This document shows positions 9,053 through 19,111 of a stretch of 64,000 bases of DNA, piece after piece. Source of the DNA: Prochlorococcus sp. AG-363-A16. GTDB lineage: Bacteria > Cyanobacteriota > Cyanobacteriia > PCC-6307 > Cyanobiaceae. The notes under the pieces are model-generated. The model was not told the DNA's origin, searched no databases, and saw nothing but the letters and a program-made list of their open reading frames with translations. The number at the start of each line of letters is the position of its first letter. The stretch's first letter is position 1. The DNA lies in the NCBI GenBank assembly GCA_003280345.1, contig QCFB01000005.1, positions 1 to 64,000 on the forward strand, given 5' to 3'. Both the position numbers and the translations under genes were made by a program.

Positions 9053-9077
9053 AGACCATTCCCAAACAAGGAATAGA

Positions 9078-9159
9078 TGCCCACCGGGAGACTTGAACTC
9101 CCACGACCGAAGTCACTGGTACCTAAAACCAGCGCGTCTACCAATTCCGCCAGGTGGGC
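9078..9159 (-). tRNA. tRNA-Leu (anticodon UAG)
   Basis: An 82-base class II tRNA read on the minus strand. The acceptor stem is GCCCACC/GGTGGGC with discriminator A. The anticodon stem CTGGT/ACCAG encloses loop TTTAGGT (anticodon TAG). A long variable arm follows, and the T-arm is GGGAGTTCAAGTCTCCC. The variable arm and the A73 are standard for leucine tRNAs. CCA is not encoded. Confidence 0.95.
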
Positions 9160-9537
9160 CAACGGCTTTCAGCTGTTTTTGACAACTGAGATGCTTGATT
9201 TAATTAGTTTACAGCCCTGAATTCTGAATAAATACCTTCTATCGAAGAAGGGGGGATTTGATAGCCAATTAATAGGCTTTTTTTAATGCAAGTATTGTCA
9301 TTGCAAATTTGATCATTTCTAGTTTTTCTATGCAGATTGCAGCTTTTGCTAGACCTGAAATTATTTAAATGACAATATTCAAAAGATTCTTCGCGGTTTG
9401 GAATGTGATTTAGTCGATTGGTTGCATATATGCTTAAGCTTCAAAAATCTCGTTAGCATCAAGTAATGACCTTATTCAAGTGGGGTAAGGTTTATTTTTG
9501 TCATGATCTCACAATGTTATAAGGCCTTTCCAAAATC
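9160..9537. other. Intergenic stretch, nothing convincing
   Basis: About 380 AT-rich bases between tRNA-Leu and the next plus-strand gene. A short weak stem (AGCC/GGCT) precedes a run of seven T near 9283-9290, too weak to call a terminator. No ORF longer than about ten codons with a good start is apparent. It presumably holds the promoter of the downstream membrane-protein gene. Confidence 0.5.
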
Positions 9538-10047
9538 ATGTTGGCCATCATTATTGGAGATTTATCTCTACTACTAGGTCTAGGTGTCTTGCTTATGCCA
9601 CTACTGTTGACGGAGCTAAGTCGACCTAGAGATTTGGCTTGGGCAGCAATAATCCTGATATTGGGTTTGTTATTGGTTGCCAATCATGATCGTTTTAATG
9701 GATCTTCAATATTGGCTGTGGTTTTGGGAAGTCTTGTAATTTCTAGACTTGGTGTTGAGGTTGCGCAAGGAAGATGGCAGCAACTTAGTGATGAGGAAAA
9801 GCTTCGTTTGGGTTCATTTGAACGCTGGATGACAGGCTTTAAGGAGCTGATTGCAGCTTTCTTTCACTTAGGAAAGGTTCTTGGAGACACGATCAAATTT
9901 CCTGTCTTCAACAAAAAGGGAAGTTCTTCCGGAAAGAAGTGGATACGTCCTGAATCAGATGCTGAGCAAAGCTCAACAAACGAATTCTCAAAAGCTATCA
10001 ATCAAGAGTTGGAGACTTCAAAAGAGCCTGCTCGAGAAAAACTTTAA
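9538..10047 (+). CDS. Small membrane protein, possibly Ycf66-like
   Basis: A 169-residue protein starting at ATG 9538. The first ~75 residues hold three hydrophobic segments (LAIIIGDLSLLLGLGVLLMP, then a second around 35-47 and a third around 56-72). These are followed by a soluble helical region (about 75-120) and a polar, serine- and lysine-rich tail. The layout resembles the Ycf66 family of cyanobacteria and plastids, but I cannot assign it firmly and no function is known. It precedes ileS by 63 bases in the same direction; in marine picocyanobacteria this kind of neighbour is expected but functional linkage is not implied. Confidence 0.65.
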   Translation: MLAIIIGDLSLLLGLGVLLMPLLLTELSRPRDLAWAAIILILGLLLVANHDRFNGSSILAVVLGSLVISRLGVEVAQGRWQQLSDEEKLRLGSFERWMTGFKELIAAFFHLGKVLGDTIKFPVFNKKGSSSGKKWIRPESDAEQSSTNEFSKAINQELETSKEPAREKL

Positions 10048-10110
10048 ATGTCATCACACAGAGACATTGGTTCCCTTAAGGATTCATAATCCAATTACTG
10101 CAGAGTCATC

Positions 10111-13032
10111 TTGACCCAGGAGAAGCCCAAGGGCGGTGATGTCCGCCTTGACTACAAAGACACGCTAAATCTTTTGCAAACAAGTTTTGGCATGCGTGCC
10201 AATGCGCTGCAAAGAGAGCCAGAGCTTCAAGCCTTTTGGAAGGAGAAGGGCATTGATTTTCAACGGGGATTACTGAATAAGGGGCCTAATTTCACATTGC
10301 ATGATGGCCCTCCATATGCAAATGGTGCTTTGCACATGGGTCATGCGCTCAACAAAATTCTTAAGGACATAATTAATAAGTACCAAATTATGCAAGGAAG
10401 GAAAGTCAGATTTGTTACTGGATGGGACTGTCATGGCCTTCCAATTGAATTAAAGGTTCTTCAGAATCTTGATAAGAAGCAACGTCAAGATTTAACTCCT
10501 TTGAAGTTGCGCAAGAAAGCTGCGGCTTATGCACGTAAGCAGGTTGACCAACAAATGGCAGGCTTTCGGCGTTGGGGGATATGGGCGGATTGGGAAAACT
10601 CTTATTTGACCCTTCAAAAAGATTATGAAGCTGCTCAGATTGATTTGTTTGGAAAGATGGCACTTAAGGGATATATATATCGTGGACTTAAGCCAGTTCA
10701 TTGGAGCCCTAGCTCTAGAACAGCACTTGCTGAAGCTGAATTGGAATACCCTGAAGGGCATACCAGCACAAGCATTTATGTTGCTTTTGAGGTGATAAGT
10801 ATTCCTGAGGATCTAAGGAAATCCTTAGTTGCGCAATGCTTACATTTACCATCTAATAAGGATGATTTAAGCAAAATCCTTAAAGTTGCAATTTGGACGA
10901 CTACACCTTGGACCCTTCCTGCAAATTTAGCCATCTCGGTTAATGAAAAACTGGACTATGTTTTTGCGTCTGATAAAAACGGATCTCTAATAGTTCTAGC
11001 ATCAGAATTATATTTTTCTGTTAGTAAAGCCTTAGATATGGATCTTAAGATTCAAGCAATAGTAAAAGGAAATTTGCTTCAAGGTGTTTATTATCGTCAC
11101 CCTTTATATGGTCGCATTAGCCCAATTGTTGTAGGTGGTGATTATATTACAACTGAATCAGGAACTGGACTTGTTCATACCGCCCCAGGTCATGGTGTAG
11201 ATGATTTTAATACAGCACGTAAGCACAATTTGCCTATTCTTTGTCCAGTAAATGAGAAAGGAGTTCTAACTGCTGAAGCAGGGCAATTTGCTGGATTAAA
11301 TGTTCTTAAAGATGCGAATTCAACCATTATACAAGCTTTAGAGAATACTGGATCTCTTTTAAAGCAGGAGCCCTATTCACATCGTTATCCTTATGATTGG
11401 CGCACAAAGAAACCAACTATTTTTAGAGCAACTCAGCAGTGGTTTGCCTCTGTCGAAGGCTTTCGCGAAAAGGCTTTGGCGGCGATAGATACGGTCGAAT
11501 GGTTGCCTTCTACTGGTCGAAAACGAATTGAATCGATGGTTAGGGAGCGAGGCGATTGGTGCATTTCTAGGCAAAGAACATGGGGGGTTCCAATCCCTGT
11601 TTTTTATGAGAAAGATGGAGATGGGATATTGCTAAACCAAGAAACAATTTCTCATATCAAAGATTTGATTTCTTCTAAAGGAGCTGATATCTGGTGGGAA
11701 CTTGATGAATCAGAATTATTGCCTGAGCCTTATTCCACTGAAGCACATCTTTGGGAAAAAGGTACAGATACTATGGATGTTTGGTTTGATTCTGGATCTA
11801 GCTGGGCAGCTGTAACTGATTCTAGGGAAGACCTTTCTTATCCTGCAGATTTATATCTTGAAGGCTCAGATCAACATCGAGGATGGTTCCAATCTTCACT
11901 TTTAACTTCAGTCGCAGTTAATGGGAAGGCACCTTATCGATCTGTACTTACACATGGCTTCGCTTTAGATGAAAAGGGTAGAAAGATGAGTAAATCTTTG
12001 GGCAATATTGTTGACCCAGCATTAATCGTTGATGGAGGCCCGAATAAGAAAAAAGCACCAGCTTTTGGAGCCGATGTTCTTAGACTGTGGGTTAGCTCTG
12101 TTGACTATTCAGTTGATGTTCCAATAGGCTCTAACATACTTGGGCAACTCTCAGATGTTTATCGAAAAGTCAGAAATACTGCCAGATATTTATTGGGAAA
12201 TTTACATGATTTTGACCCTAAAAAAGATCATATAGCAATTGAAGAACTCCCACTTTTAGACCGTTGGATGCTTCACAGAACCTATGAAGTAATGGATGAA
12301 ATATCTGCAGCATTTGAAAAATATGAGTTCTATAAATTCTTTCAGATTCTTCAATATTTTTGTGTTGTTGACTTGTCTAATTTTTATTTAGATATTGCCA
12401 AGGACCGCCTTTATGTAAGTGCTCCTTCTGATCATCGTAGAAGAACTTGTCAGACTGTTATGTCTTTGGTTATTGAATGTCTAGCAGGAGCGATAGCTCC
12501 TGTCTTGTCACATATGGCGGAGGATATATGGCAAAATTTGCCTTATGAAGTTGATGAAGAGTCTGTTTTCTTACGAGGTTGGCCAAAGATACCTAAAGCT
12601 TGGAATGATGACTCATTAACTGCTCCCATTGATGAATTGCGCCAACTTAGAAGTGCTGTTAATCGTGCTTTGGAAGATTGTAGAAGTAGCCAGAAGATTG
12701 GGGCTTCACTTGAGGCGGAAGTTCGTATAGAACCAAATCAAAAGTCATTAACTGATGCTTTGGACTGGCTTAATTTAAGTGGGTATCCTCAAGTCGACGG
12801 TCTTCGAGACTGGCTTCTGGTTTCGCGTTTGCAAGTTGGAGGTGAGCCTTGGGCAGAGTTGTTAGTGAGTAAAGAAACTGAAATTGGAACAATAGAAATA
12901 GCAAAGGCTCGTGGAAGTAAATGTGATAGATGTTGGCATTATGTAAGTGATTCAGTTGATCAAAATAATGGACTAAAAATATGTAGTCGATGCAATGAAA
13001 TTGTTGAAAGCCTAGGCAAAGGAAGAAGCTGA
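10111..13032 (+). CDS. ileS: Isoleucyl-tRNA synthetase
   Basis: Charges tRNA-Ile and edits valine. The 973-residue protein has the class I signature HMGH at 75-78 in the [14 protein letters not shown] context, the editing domain in the middle ([12 protein letters not shown] region), the KMSKS loop near 625, and a C-terminal zinc finger formed by CDRC near 938 and CSRC near 958. The start is TTG at 10111 ([10 protein letters not shown]); a GGAG lies inside the coding start and no better upstream codon is seen. The long intact C-terminal zinc domain places it with the bacterial IleS1 type. It is followed by about 210 bases without a gene. Confidence 0.97.
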   Translation: MTQEKPKGGDVRLDYKDTLNLLQTSFGMRANALQREPELQAFWKEKGIDFQRGLLNKGPNFTLHDGPPYANGALHMGHALNKILKDIINKYQIMQGRKVRFVTGWDCHGLPIELKVLQNLDKKQRQDLTPLKLRKKAAAYARKQVDQQMAGFRRWGIWADWENSYLTLQKDYEAAQIDLFGKMALKGYIYRGLKPVHWSPSSRTALAEAELEYPEGHTSTSIYVAFEVISIPEDLRKSLVAQCLHLPSNKDDLSKILKVAIWTTTPWTLPANLAISVNEKLDYVFASDKNGSLIVLASELYFSVSKALDMDLKIQAIVKGNLLQGVYYRHPLYGRISPIVVGGDYITTESGTGLVHTAPGHGVDDFNTARKHNLPILCPVNEKGVLTAEAGQFAGLNVLKDANSTIIQALENTGSLLKQEPYSHRYPYDWRTKKPTIFRATQQWFASVEGFREKALAAIDTVEWLPSTGRKRIESMVRERGDWCISRQRTWGVPIPVFYEKDGDGILLNQETISHIKDLISSKGADIWWELDESELLPEPYSTEAHLWEKGTDTMDVWFDSGSSWAAVTDSREDLSYPADLYLEGSDQHRGWFQSSLLTSVAVNGKAPYRSVLTHGFALDEKGRKMSKSLGNIVDPALIVDGGPNKKKAPAFGADVLRLWVSSVDYSVDVPIGSNILGQLSDVYRKVRNTARYLLGNLHDFDPKKDHIAIEELPLLDRWMLHRTYEVMDEISAAFEKYEFYKFFQILQYFCVVDLSNFYLDIAKDRLYVSAPSDHRRRTCQTVMSLVIECLAGAIAPVLSHMAEDIWQNLPYEVDEESVFLRGWPKIPKAWNDDSLTAPIDELRQLRSAVNRALEDCRSSQKIGASLEAEVRIEPNQKSLTDALDWLNLSGYPQVDGLRDWLLVSRLQVGGEPWAELLVSKETEIGTIEIAKARGSKCDRCWHYVSDSVDQNNGLKICSRCNEIVESLGKGRS

Positions 13033-13242
13033 CTAGAAATTATTTAACTCGAATAGTTTTATTTTGTTTTCAGGTATTGATTAGGATTTAAATTATTAAA
13101 ACCTTTATATATAAGAACCAAGATGGTTAACTATGGCCGCTTTACATAAAGAAAACTTTACTTTTCTATTCTTTAGCTTTTAGGCAAATTGTTAGTTGTA
13201 GTAATTTTATTGAATCGATTTTTGATTGTATTGTTATGCCAA

Positions 13243-13959
13243 TTAAAATTCGCCCGCTATTCTTCCTTGTTTAGGTAGCCGTATTAATATCCATTGAAGA
13301 AGGCCAATCATATATGCCATTAAAATTGCATATCCAATGAAAGCGGCCAAAGGCTTTGTCCAAGCGGCACCAAATAGAAAATTAAAAAGTTTTGCGGTGA
13401 TTAAATGAAAGTTTTGAGGGTCTTCTAACCAAGCACTGCAAAAAACTGGCTGATTGGCTGTTATGCAAGGAAGACTAAGTAAGCCAAGAATTGTTGATAG
13501 CAAACCGAATCCACTTAGCGCCCATCTCCATAGCTTGACGGTAAAAGGTAAAGGGCGCCAGTAAGGGAGATCTGCTAGTTCTTCATTTAAATCTACCCAG
13601 AACCAAACTGACACAACCATCAAAACTGGAGCCAGGAAAGAAATTAAATAACCAACAGGACGTTGATCAGTTAACAGCATCATGCTTATGCCCATAAGGC
13701 TTGCAATTTTCCAGTAGATGGATAGCAACCTCACCATTGAGGCTTCTCTTCGCATGGCAGCCCAAATCAGCAGTACGAGGGGGAGTCCCATTGCAAAGGT
13801 TGCGCCTAGGCGATAGTTCAGCCATATAAGAGCTTGATAAGGAATTTCTGCCACTTGGAAGGTTCGTAAGGTGTCATTATCAATGAATAGAAGCTTTTTT
13901 TTGGAATCTGTTAGTTCACTTTGATGAGTTGACTTCAATTCATGTTTGTTTTGCTGCAA
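13243..13959 (-). CDS. DUF3177 family membrane protein
   Basis: A 238-residue integral membrane protein with about five hydrophobic segments (near 50-68, 80-97, 103-123, 142-164 and 205-228) and a hydrophilic N-terminus of some 35 residues. The DQRPVGYLISFLAPVLMVVSVWFW stretch and the later LSLPCITANQPVFC segment fit what I recall of DUF3177, a cyanobacterial family of unknown function. Two cysteines in the loop (PCITANQPVFC) could form a disulfide. It stands alone on the minus strand, divergent from trmB across about 285 bases without a gene. Confidence 0.72.
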   Translation of the reverse strand: MQQNKHELKSTHQSELTDSKKKLLFIDNDTLRTFQVAEIPYQALIWLNYRLGATFAMGLPLVLLIWAAMRREASMVRLLSIYWKIASLMGISMMLLTDQRPVGYLISFLAPVLMVVSVWFWVDLNEELADLPYWRPLPFTVKLWRWALSGFGLLSTILGLLSLPCITANQPVFCSAWLEDPQNFHLITAKLFNFLFGAAWTKPLAAFIGYAILMAYMIGLLQWILIRLPKQGRIAGEF

Positions 13960-14244
13960 CTAAGATCGAACCCTAAACAAAGTATTGGGCCATAGGAAAT
14001 TTTTTGCTCGAGATTCTTATAAGAGCGCTTTAATCCTTGGAAGAAGCTGTTCAAAGCTCTGCATGGACTTTTGAAGTTTATAGGGTTTATAAGTGAGGGT
14101 TTGATATTTTTTTTAGTTTCCGAGTTGTTAAGTGTATTGAATTAACTAAAGTTTTAATGCTTTGCACCCAAATTTGATTCAATTAAATTGAACCTGGTTA
14201 TTTGACTCAGGATTCTTTTATTTAAACCTTGATCCTTTTTTAAA

Positions 14245-14937
14245 GTGCGTCAACATGTTAACCCTCTTAGTCGCTTTTTTCAGCTTCCTTTAAAGCTACC
14301 CGAACTAGATAAACTGTTTGTAGATGTAACGTTACCAATTCATCTAGATATTGGATCTGCCAGAGGTAAATTTTTACTTTCTATGGCCTCATTAGAACCT
14401 AACTGGAATTATTTGGGTGTTGATATACGTCATCAACTGGTACTTGCTGCTGAGCAAGACCGTGTTGAATTAGGTATTGATAACCTTAGATTTCTATTCT
14501 GCAATGCAAATGTCAGTCTTCAAGATTGGCTTTTAAATCTTCCAGATGGAAGATTGCAGAGGATTACTATTCAATTTCCTGACCCTTGGTTTAAGAAGCG
14601 TCATTACAAGCGAAGGGTATTCCAAGTGCCCTTATTGATCTCTTTAGCAGGAGCGCTTAAACCAGGTGGTGAATTATTTATTCAGAGTGATTTGTTGGCT
14701 GTTATTGAACCAATGGTTGATTTGATTGAAGTTAGTGGTTGTTTTAATCCATCGAAAAATCATTGCGGAAATTGGTTAGAGACTAGCCCTTTTCTAGTAC
14801 CAACCGAGAGAGAAAATTATGCGCTTGGAAAACATTTACCAGTTTATCGAGTGCAATATTATAGAAATACTAAATCAGTTCCTGGAATAATTGATCTTGA
14901 AAAAGCATGGCAAGAAAAACAAATATTCGTTAATTAG
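14245..14937 (+). CDS. trmB: tRNA (guanine-N7-)-methyltransferase
   Basis: Methylates G46 in the tRNA variable loop using S-adenosylmethionine. The 230-residue product starts with GTG at 14245 (MRQHVNPLSRFF). The SAM-binding glycine motif is HLDIGSARGKFLL near residue 32, and the family signature is PDPWFKKRHYKRR near 112-124, followed by the VGG-like LKPGGELFIQSD. These are specific to TrmB (COG0220). The gene is convergent with glmM, with a gap of about 70 bases. Confidence 0.94.
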   Translation: MRQHVNPLSRFFQLPLKLPELDKLFVDVTLPIHLDIGSARGKFLLSMASLEPNWNYLGVDIRHQLVLAAEQDRVELGIDNLRFLFCNANVSLQDWLLNLPDGRLQRITIQFPDPWFKKRHYKRRVFQVPLLISLAGALKPGGELFIQSDLLAVIEPMVDLIEVSGCFNPSKNHCGNWLETSPFLVPTERENYALGKHLPVYRVQYYRNTKSVPGIIDLEKAWQEKQIFVN

Positions 14938-15006
14938 GTAATTAAAATCTCTATCTTGATTTCAGTCATTCCATGGGTCTTTTGATCTAAATAGATAAAT
15001 TAAATA

Positions 15007-16404
15007 TTATGCAGCCCTAACGTAATCTTCCACTAGACCTGCGATTTGTGATGTCCATGAATCTACTAAATGTGGATCAATTGCTTCAACCATGACTCTC
15101 AACAATGGTTCGGTGCCACTAGCTCTTACGAGCACTCTGCCATTCTCACCCATTGCTGCTTCAGCTGCCATAAGAGCTTCTTTTAGAGGTTTACATTCTT
15201 GTAAGACTCTTTTTTGATTAGGAATTGGCACATTTATTAGTTTTTGAGGATATGCAGTGAAGCTTTGGTCAAGCCATTCGGCCAGAGTTAGATTCTGTTG
15301 CTTGCAAAGAGTCGCTATTTGCAAAGCAGTTAGTAGACCATCACCTGAAAGATTGTTTTTGGTAGAGAGAATATGTCCAGATTGCTCACCTCCCAAAGCT
15401 GCGCCATTATTCATCATGGCAGCATGAACATGTTGGTCGCCTACTGGTGTTCTCTCAAGACGACCTCCTCTGGCTTGCCAAGCACGTTCAAACCCAAGAT
15501 TTGACATTACTGTCGCTACAAGCTTTTCGTCAGGGAGTTCTCCGCTTTTTTGAAGCGTGGATCCCCATAGATAGAGGATATGGTCACCATTGACAACACG
15601 ACCTTTTCCATCAACTGCCAAAACTCGATCGGAATCACCATCAAAGGCAAACCCCATTTCTGCTTTTTCTTCTAGAACTGCTTTCCGAAGCGGCTCTAGG
15701 TGTGTGGAACCACAACCAACATTTATTCGCTTGCCATTTGGTTCGCCATGCAAAACTTTGACATTTGCTCCAATAGCTTTAAACACTTCTTCCCCACAAG
15801 CTGTGGCAGATCCCCAGCAGAGGTCCAATACAATCGGGACGTTATCTAGCCTTTTATTGTTGACAGAATTAATCAGCTCCTCTTTGTAATGCTTTAAAAG
15901 TTGATGGCATTGATATGACTGTCCAAAAGATGTTAGGACTGGCTTGATTATGTTTTGAATGGACTCACTTTTTAGCCTTGTTTCGATGAGGCTTTGTAGC
16001 GTGGCATTTATTTTGCTGCCATCAGCACCAAATACCTTGATCCCATTATCTTCAGGCGGATTGTGACTAGCAGAGACCATTAGTCCGCCCGCCGCTTTTA
16101 ATTTCTTGATTAATGAAGCGACAGCCGGTGTTGGACAGAGGCCAAGTGTTAAAACTTCACGCCCAGCAGCGGTTAACCCAGCGGTTAATGCAGCGGTCAC
16201 CATAGAACTGCTTTGCCGTGAGTCTTGTCCAATCAAAATTGGTCCTTCCCGTGGCAAAATTTGTCCACACCAATAGCCCAATTTCAAAACTAGTGCTGGA
16301 GTTATTACAGTGCCTACTCTTCCGCGAATTCCATCAGTACCAAAGAAGGATTGGTGAGGTTGCCTCAATTGAGACTTGATTTGATGCCTGGCATTTTTGG
16401 CCAT
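15007..16404 (-). CDS. glmM: Phosphoglucosamine mutase
   Basis: Converts glucosamine-6-phosphate to glucosamine-1-phosphate for UDP-GlcNAc, feeding peptidoglycan and lipid A synthesis. It is 465 residues. The alpha-D-phosphohexomutase motifs are present: FGTDGIRGRVG near 21, the phosphoserine loop SASHNPPEDNG at 111-121 (Ser113), the metal loop DGDSDR, the sugar loop GGEQSGH, and RASGTEPLLRVM near the C-terminus. The context GIKVFGADG after the active serine is typical of GlmM rather than PMM/PGM. A separate phosphohexomutase is encoded at 51156-52616. Confidence 0.93.
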   Translation of the reverse strand: MAKNARHQIKSQLRQPHQSFFGTDGIRGRVGTVITPALVLKLGYWCGQILPREGPILIGQDSRQSSSMVTAALTAGLTAAGREVLTLGLCPTPAVASLIKKLKAAGGLMVSASHNPPEDNGIKVFGADGSKINATLQSLIETRLKSESIQNIIKPVLTSFGQSYQCHQLLKHYKEELINSVNNKRLDNVPIVLDLCWGSATACGEEVFKAIGANVKVLHGEPNGKRINVGCGSTHLEPLRKAVLEEKAEMGFAFDGDSDRVLAVDGKGRVVNGDHILYLWGSTLQKSGELPDEKLVATVMSNLGFERAWQARGGRLERTPVGDQHVHAAMMNNGAALGGEQSGHILSTKNNLSGDGLLTALQIATLCKQQNLTLAEWLDQSFTAYPQKLINVPIPNQKRVLQECKPLKEALMAAEAAMGENGRVLVRASGTEPLLRVMVEAIDPHLVDSWTSQIAGLVEDYVRAA

Positions 16405-16581
16405 TTGGTATCAAAAGTGAGCTAAAGAGTAAATGACATGTGACTTTTGTTCAACTCAAGACCAATGGTCAGGGAAAGAAAAATTTAATATCTATTATAT
16501 ATGAACTATCTTTGAAAAACTTTGGCTGTGCATAGATACAAAAAACTTGAGGGAATCAAATAAAACTTGTACATTCTTTTT

Positions 16582-17097
16582 ATGACTCCTAGCCCTGAGC
16601 CACCTTCTTTAGGTAAGTTTGAAAGAATTATTCTTGTTGTTGTTGGATTGCTTTTGGCAACATTACTTTTTTTCTTGAAAGGTGGATTGAACTCAAAAGC
16701 TCCACTAGATCAATTAGCAAGAAAATCTCTTGCCCCAGAGGTTGCTCTATTGAATGGTAAACCAACAGTCATAGAATTTTATGCAGACTGGTGTGAGGCA
16801 TGTCGTTCAATGGCCCCAGCGATGTTTGCAATTGAACATGAAATGTCTAGTCAAGTTGATATAGTTTTGTTGAATGTAGATAATCCATTGTGGGAGGATT
16901 TGATAGAAAATTATTCAGTTAAAGGCATCCCTCAATTGAATTTTTTTGATTCAGATGGAAAGCCTGATGGAACTTCATCAGGCTTGAGGACTCAAGATGA
17001 ATTGCATGAATTAATAGCTTCACTAGCTAAAGATGATCCAATCCCTACTCAGAAAGAACTAGGTCAGATAAGTCAAATAAACTCAATTATTAAATAA
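16582..17097 (+). CDS. Membrane-anchored thioredoxin-like protein (TxlA/HCF164 type)
   Basis: A 171-residue protein from ATG 16582 (MTPSPEPPSL); a TTG 15 bases upstream is a poorer start. A single membrane anchor lies at about 15-33, followed by a thioredoxin fold with the active site WCEAC (Cys71 and Cys74) in the context EFYADWCEACRSMAP, and cis-proline region KGIPQLNFFD. This domain plan matches cyanobacterial TxlA and plant HCF164, which transfer reducing power across the thylakoid membrane for cytochrome b6f and photosystem assembly (family knowledge). The substrate in this organism is inferred. It is convergent with thyX. Confidence 0.85.
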   Translation: MTPSPEPPSLGKFERIILVVVGLLLATLLFFLKGGLNSKAPLDQLARKSLAPEVALLNGKPTVIEFYADWCEACRSMAPAMFAIEHEMSSQVDIVLLNVDNPLWEDLIENYSVKGIPQLNFFDSDGKPDGTSSGLRTQDELHELIASLAKDDPIPTQKELGQISQINSIIK

Positions 17098-17161
17098 GAT
17101 TTTTGAAGAATATTCTTAAATAATTTTAGAAAGACTTAAAAATCTTTTTGGAGTTTATGGT

Positions 17162-17797
17162 TTATTGCCATTCAAGAGCATTTGACACAATAGGGAACTG
17201 CTGACAAAAAATTTGCTTACAACTTTTTGCAATTTCCATATGCTCCTTCTGAGTTCCATGGCCAGATCTCAAATTGATGTAGTGAATCCAAGATCGACAA
17301 GAACCTGTCATATATATTCTAGTTGGGGTTGCCAAAGGTAGTACAAAACGTGCACATTCTTTTGCTATGCCTGATTTAAGCATCTCTTCATATAATTTAA
17401 CTGAAGCTTCGAAATGAAGTTTGACCTTATTTTTGTATTTATTTGTTGCTTCTTCTGGGAGGTCTGAAGTGGAATTCTGTCTGTTTTTTGTGTCTTGCCT
17501 ACGTAACTCGGGAATAGGAATGCTTCCTAATTGAGTGCTATCTGCATAACGTTGAGAGAACTCTTGAAAAGTAAACGATCTATGTCTAAGGATTTGAGCA
17601 GCTATTCCTCTATTGGTTTCTATTTGTAAGGTCATATATGCCTGTTCGAATACACTCCAATGCTCATGTTTTATGCAATATTTAAGTAATTTTGAAAAAT
17701 CTTCATTTTCTTGATTTTTCGGATTGCTAACCCTGGCAATAAATGCCATTGTTTTTTCGGCATTTGGAGTTTTAGAAATTAACTCAACGATGCTCAT
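17162..17797 (-). CDS. thyX: FAD-dependent thymidylate synthase
   Basis: Methylates dUMP to dTMP using methylenetetrahydrofolate and FAD/NADPH, replacing ThyA. The 211-residue product contains the ThyX motif RHR(71-73) plus seven residues plus S81-x-R83, in the form RHRSFTFQEFSQR. The segment KECARFVLP and the C-terminal RSGHGTQKE also fit. The start is one base after the dcd stop, with dcd directly upstream, and dcd in turn overlaps a CobO-like gene, so the three form one transcription unit around dNTP synthesis. Confidence 0.95.
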   Translation of the reverse strand: MSIVELISKTPNAEKTMAFIARVSNPKNQENEDFSKLLKYCIKHEHWSVFEQAYMTLQIETNRGIAAQILRHRSFTFQEFSQRYADSTQLGSIPIPELRRQDTKNRQNSTSDLPEEATNKYKNKVKLHFEASVKLYEEMLKSGIAKECARFVLPLATPTRIYMTGSCRSWIHYINLRSGHGTQKEHMEIAKSCKQIFCQQFPIVSNALEWQ

Positions 17798-17798
17798 C

Positions 17799-18392
17799 TT
17801 AAACCTTTGCGAGAGTTACACGTTCTGGTTGATGTTGATATTTTCCGCTTCGGTCTTTGTAGGTTATTTCGCAAGGATCTCCTTCAAAGAAAAGTAGCTG
17901 ACATATTCCTTCGTTAGCATATATTCGACAATCTGCACCTGAACTATTACTGAACTCAAGTGTTAAGTGGCCTTCCCAGCTTGCTTCGGCAGGAGTTGTA
18001 TTCACTATGATTCCTAGACGTGCATAAGTGCTTTTCCCTAGACATACAACTGTTATGTTTTCTGGGACTTTCATTCTCTCGAGTGCCACACCTAGGCCAT
18101 AGGAATGTGCAGGCAATATGAAGAATTCTCCATCCATATCTTTTTGTAGAGGAGTTGATTCAAGGTTGTCGGGATTGAATCTTTTGGGGTTCATTACAGT
18201 TCCAGGAACATGCCTGAAAATTAAAAATTCTTTAGGAGAAAGCCTTAGGTCATATCCATATGAGGAACATCCGAAACTTAAAACAGGACTTTGCTTGTTT
18301 TTGGCATCAAGGTGCCTCACAAGACCTTCTTGAAAAGGTTCGAGCATTCCTGCTCTCGCCTGCTGAGTAATCCATCGATCGTTTTTAAGCAT
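17799..18392 (-). CDS. dcd: dCTP deaminase
   Basis: Deaminates dCTP to dUTP, the precursor for the dUMP used by ThyX next door. The 197-residue protein belongs to the trimeric dCTP deaminase/dUTPase fold: GKSTYARLGIIVN is the nucleotide-binding loop, and PAEASWEGHLTLEFSN contains the catalytic glutamate. The gene begins inside the stop of the upstream CobO-like gene (TAATG), and ends one base before thyX. The arrangement strongly suggests coupled translation and a shared role in supplying thymidylate. Confidence 0.92.
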   Translation of the reverse strand: MLKNDRWITQQARAGMLEPFQEGLVRHLDAKNKQSPVLSFGCSSYGYDLRLSPKEFLIFRHVPGTVMNPKRFNPDNLESTPLQKDMDGEFFILPAHSYGLGVALERMKVPENITVVCLGKSTYARLGIIVNTTPAEASWEGHLTLEFSNSSGADCRIYANEGICQLLFFEGDPCEITYKDRSGKYQHQPERVTLAKV

Positions 18393-18985
18393 TAGTAAAA
18401 ACAGCGTAATTCTGTGATTTGATCTGCCATTGCAATAACTCTATGAGGTATCGATGGTCCAGTCAGAATGACATCCATTCCTCCTGGGCGTTGCTCGAGT
18501 GTAGAAAGTAATTCTTCTTCGCCGAGATATCCAAGTTCGATTGCTAAACCCACTTCATCCAGGACAAGCTGGTCAAGGTCACCTGCGAATACTCGCTTTC
18601 TGCAGGTCTCCCATATTTCGTTGACAGCTTTATTTGTTGAATGCTCTGGGCCTTTTGTTTTGGAAGCTTGCTCAGTAATACAGCAAGTGATATCAGGCCT
18701 CAACCACTCAAGTGTTCCGCAAAGACTTATACAACGATCTGGACCTTGATCAACCCCACCTTTTAAAAATTGAGCGACCATAACGCGGCTTCCTAAGCCG
18801 GCAGCTCTTAAAGCCTGACTAAGCACAACTGAAAAACTGCCTCTATATGGAGCAGTATGTACTTGAAGCTGCCCCTCTGCTCCTACTAGTTGCAGTGGTG
18901 TCTTTTCAAACGATGCAGGAAGTGGTCTTAATCCAGCATGGTTTTTAACTTTTTCTTGCTCAATAGAGCTAAGACTTGCAGTCAT
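18392..18985 (-). CDS. CobO/BtuR-like P-loop-fold protein with degenerate Walker A
   Basis: A 197-residue protein resembling cob(I)yrinic acid a,c-diamide adenosyltransferase (CobO/BtuR). Family-like parts are RVMVAQFLKGG (67-77), LVLDEVGLAIELGYL and the GMDVILTGPSIPHRVI segment. The expected nucleotide loop GNGKGKTT is, however, replaced by TAPYRGSFS (44-52), so no standard Walker A lysine/threonine is present. It may be a diverged adenosyltransferase or a related P-loop-fold protein with another role. It overlaps dcd by one base and heads the operon with dcd and thyX. Prochlorococcus makes a cobamide and uses a B12-dependent ribonucleotide reductase (known), so a place in dNTP supply is plausible. 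Confidence 0.7.
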   Translation of the reverse strand: MTASLSSIEQEKVKNHAGLRPLPASFEKTPLQLVGAEGQLQVHTAPYRGSFSVVLSQALRAAGLGSRVMVAQFLKGGVDQGPDRCISLCGTLEWLRPDITCCITEQASKTKGPEHSTNKAVNEIWETCRKRVFAGDLDQLVLDEVGLAIELGYLGEEELLSTLEQRPGGMDVILTGPSIPHRVIAMADQITELRCFY

Positions 18986-19111
18986 CGGTACCCCACGAGT
19001 CTGGCTAAGACCAGTGGATTAAATCTAGCGCCAAGAAACAGCTCTACAAGGTTTGTGACACTATCTATGGTGTAGTTGTATTGACATTCTTCCCTTTTCT
19101 CTTTTTGATTA

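Noticed and set aside
9240-9300. T-run with short stem in the gap after tRNA-Leu as a terminator
   Set aside because: The stem has only four pairs, and no convincing transcript would end there.
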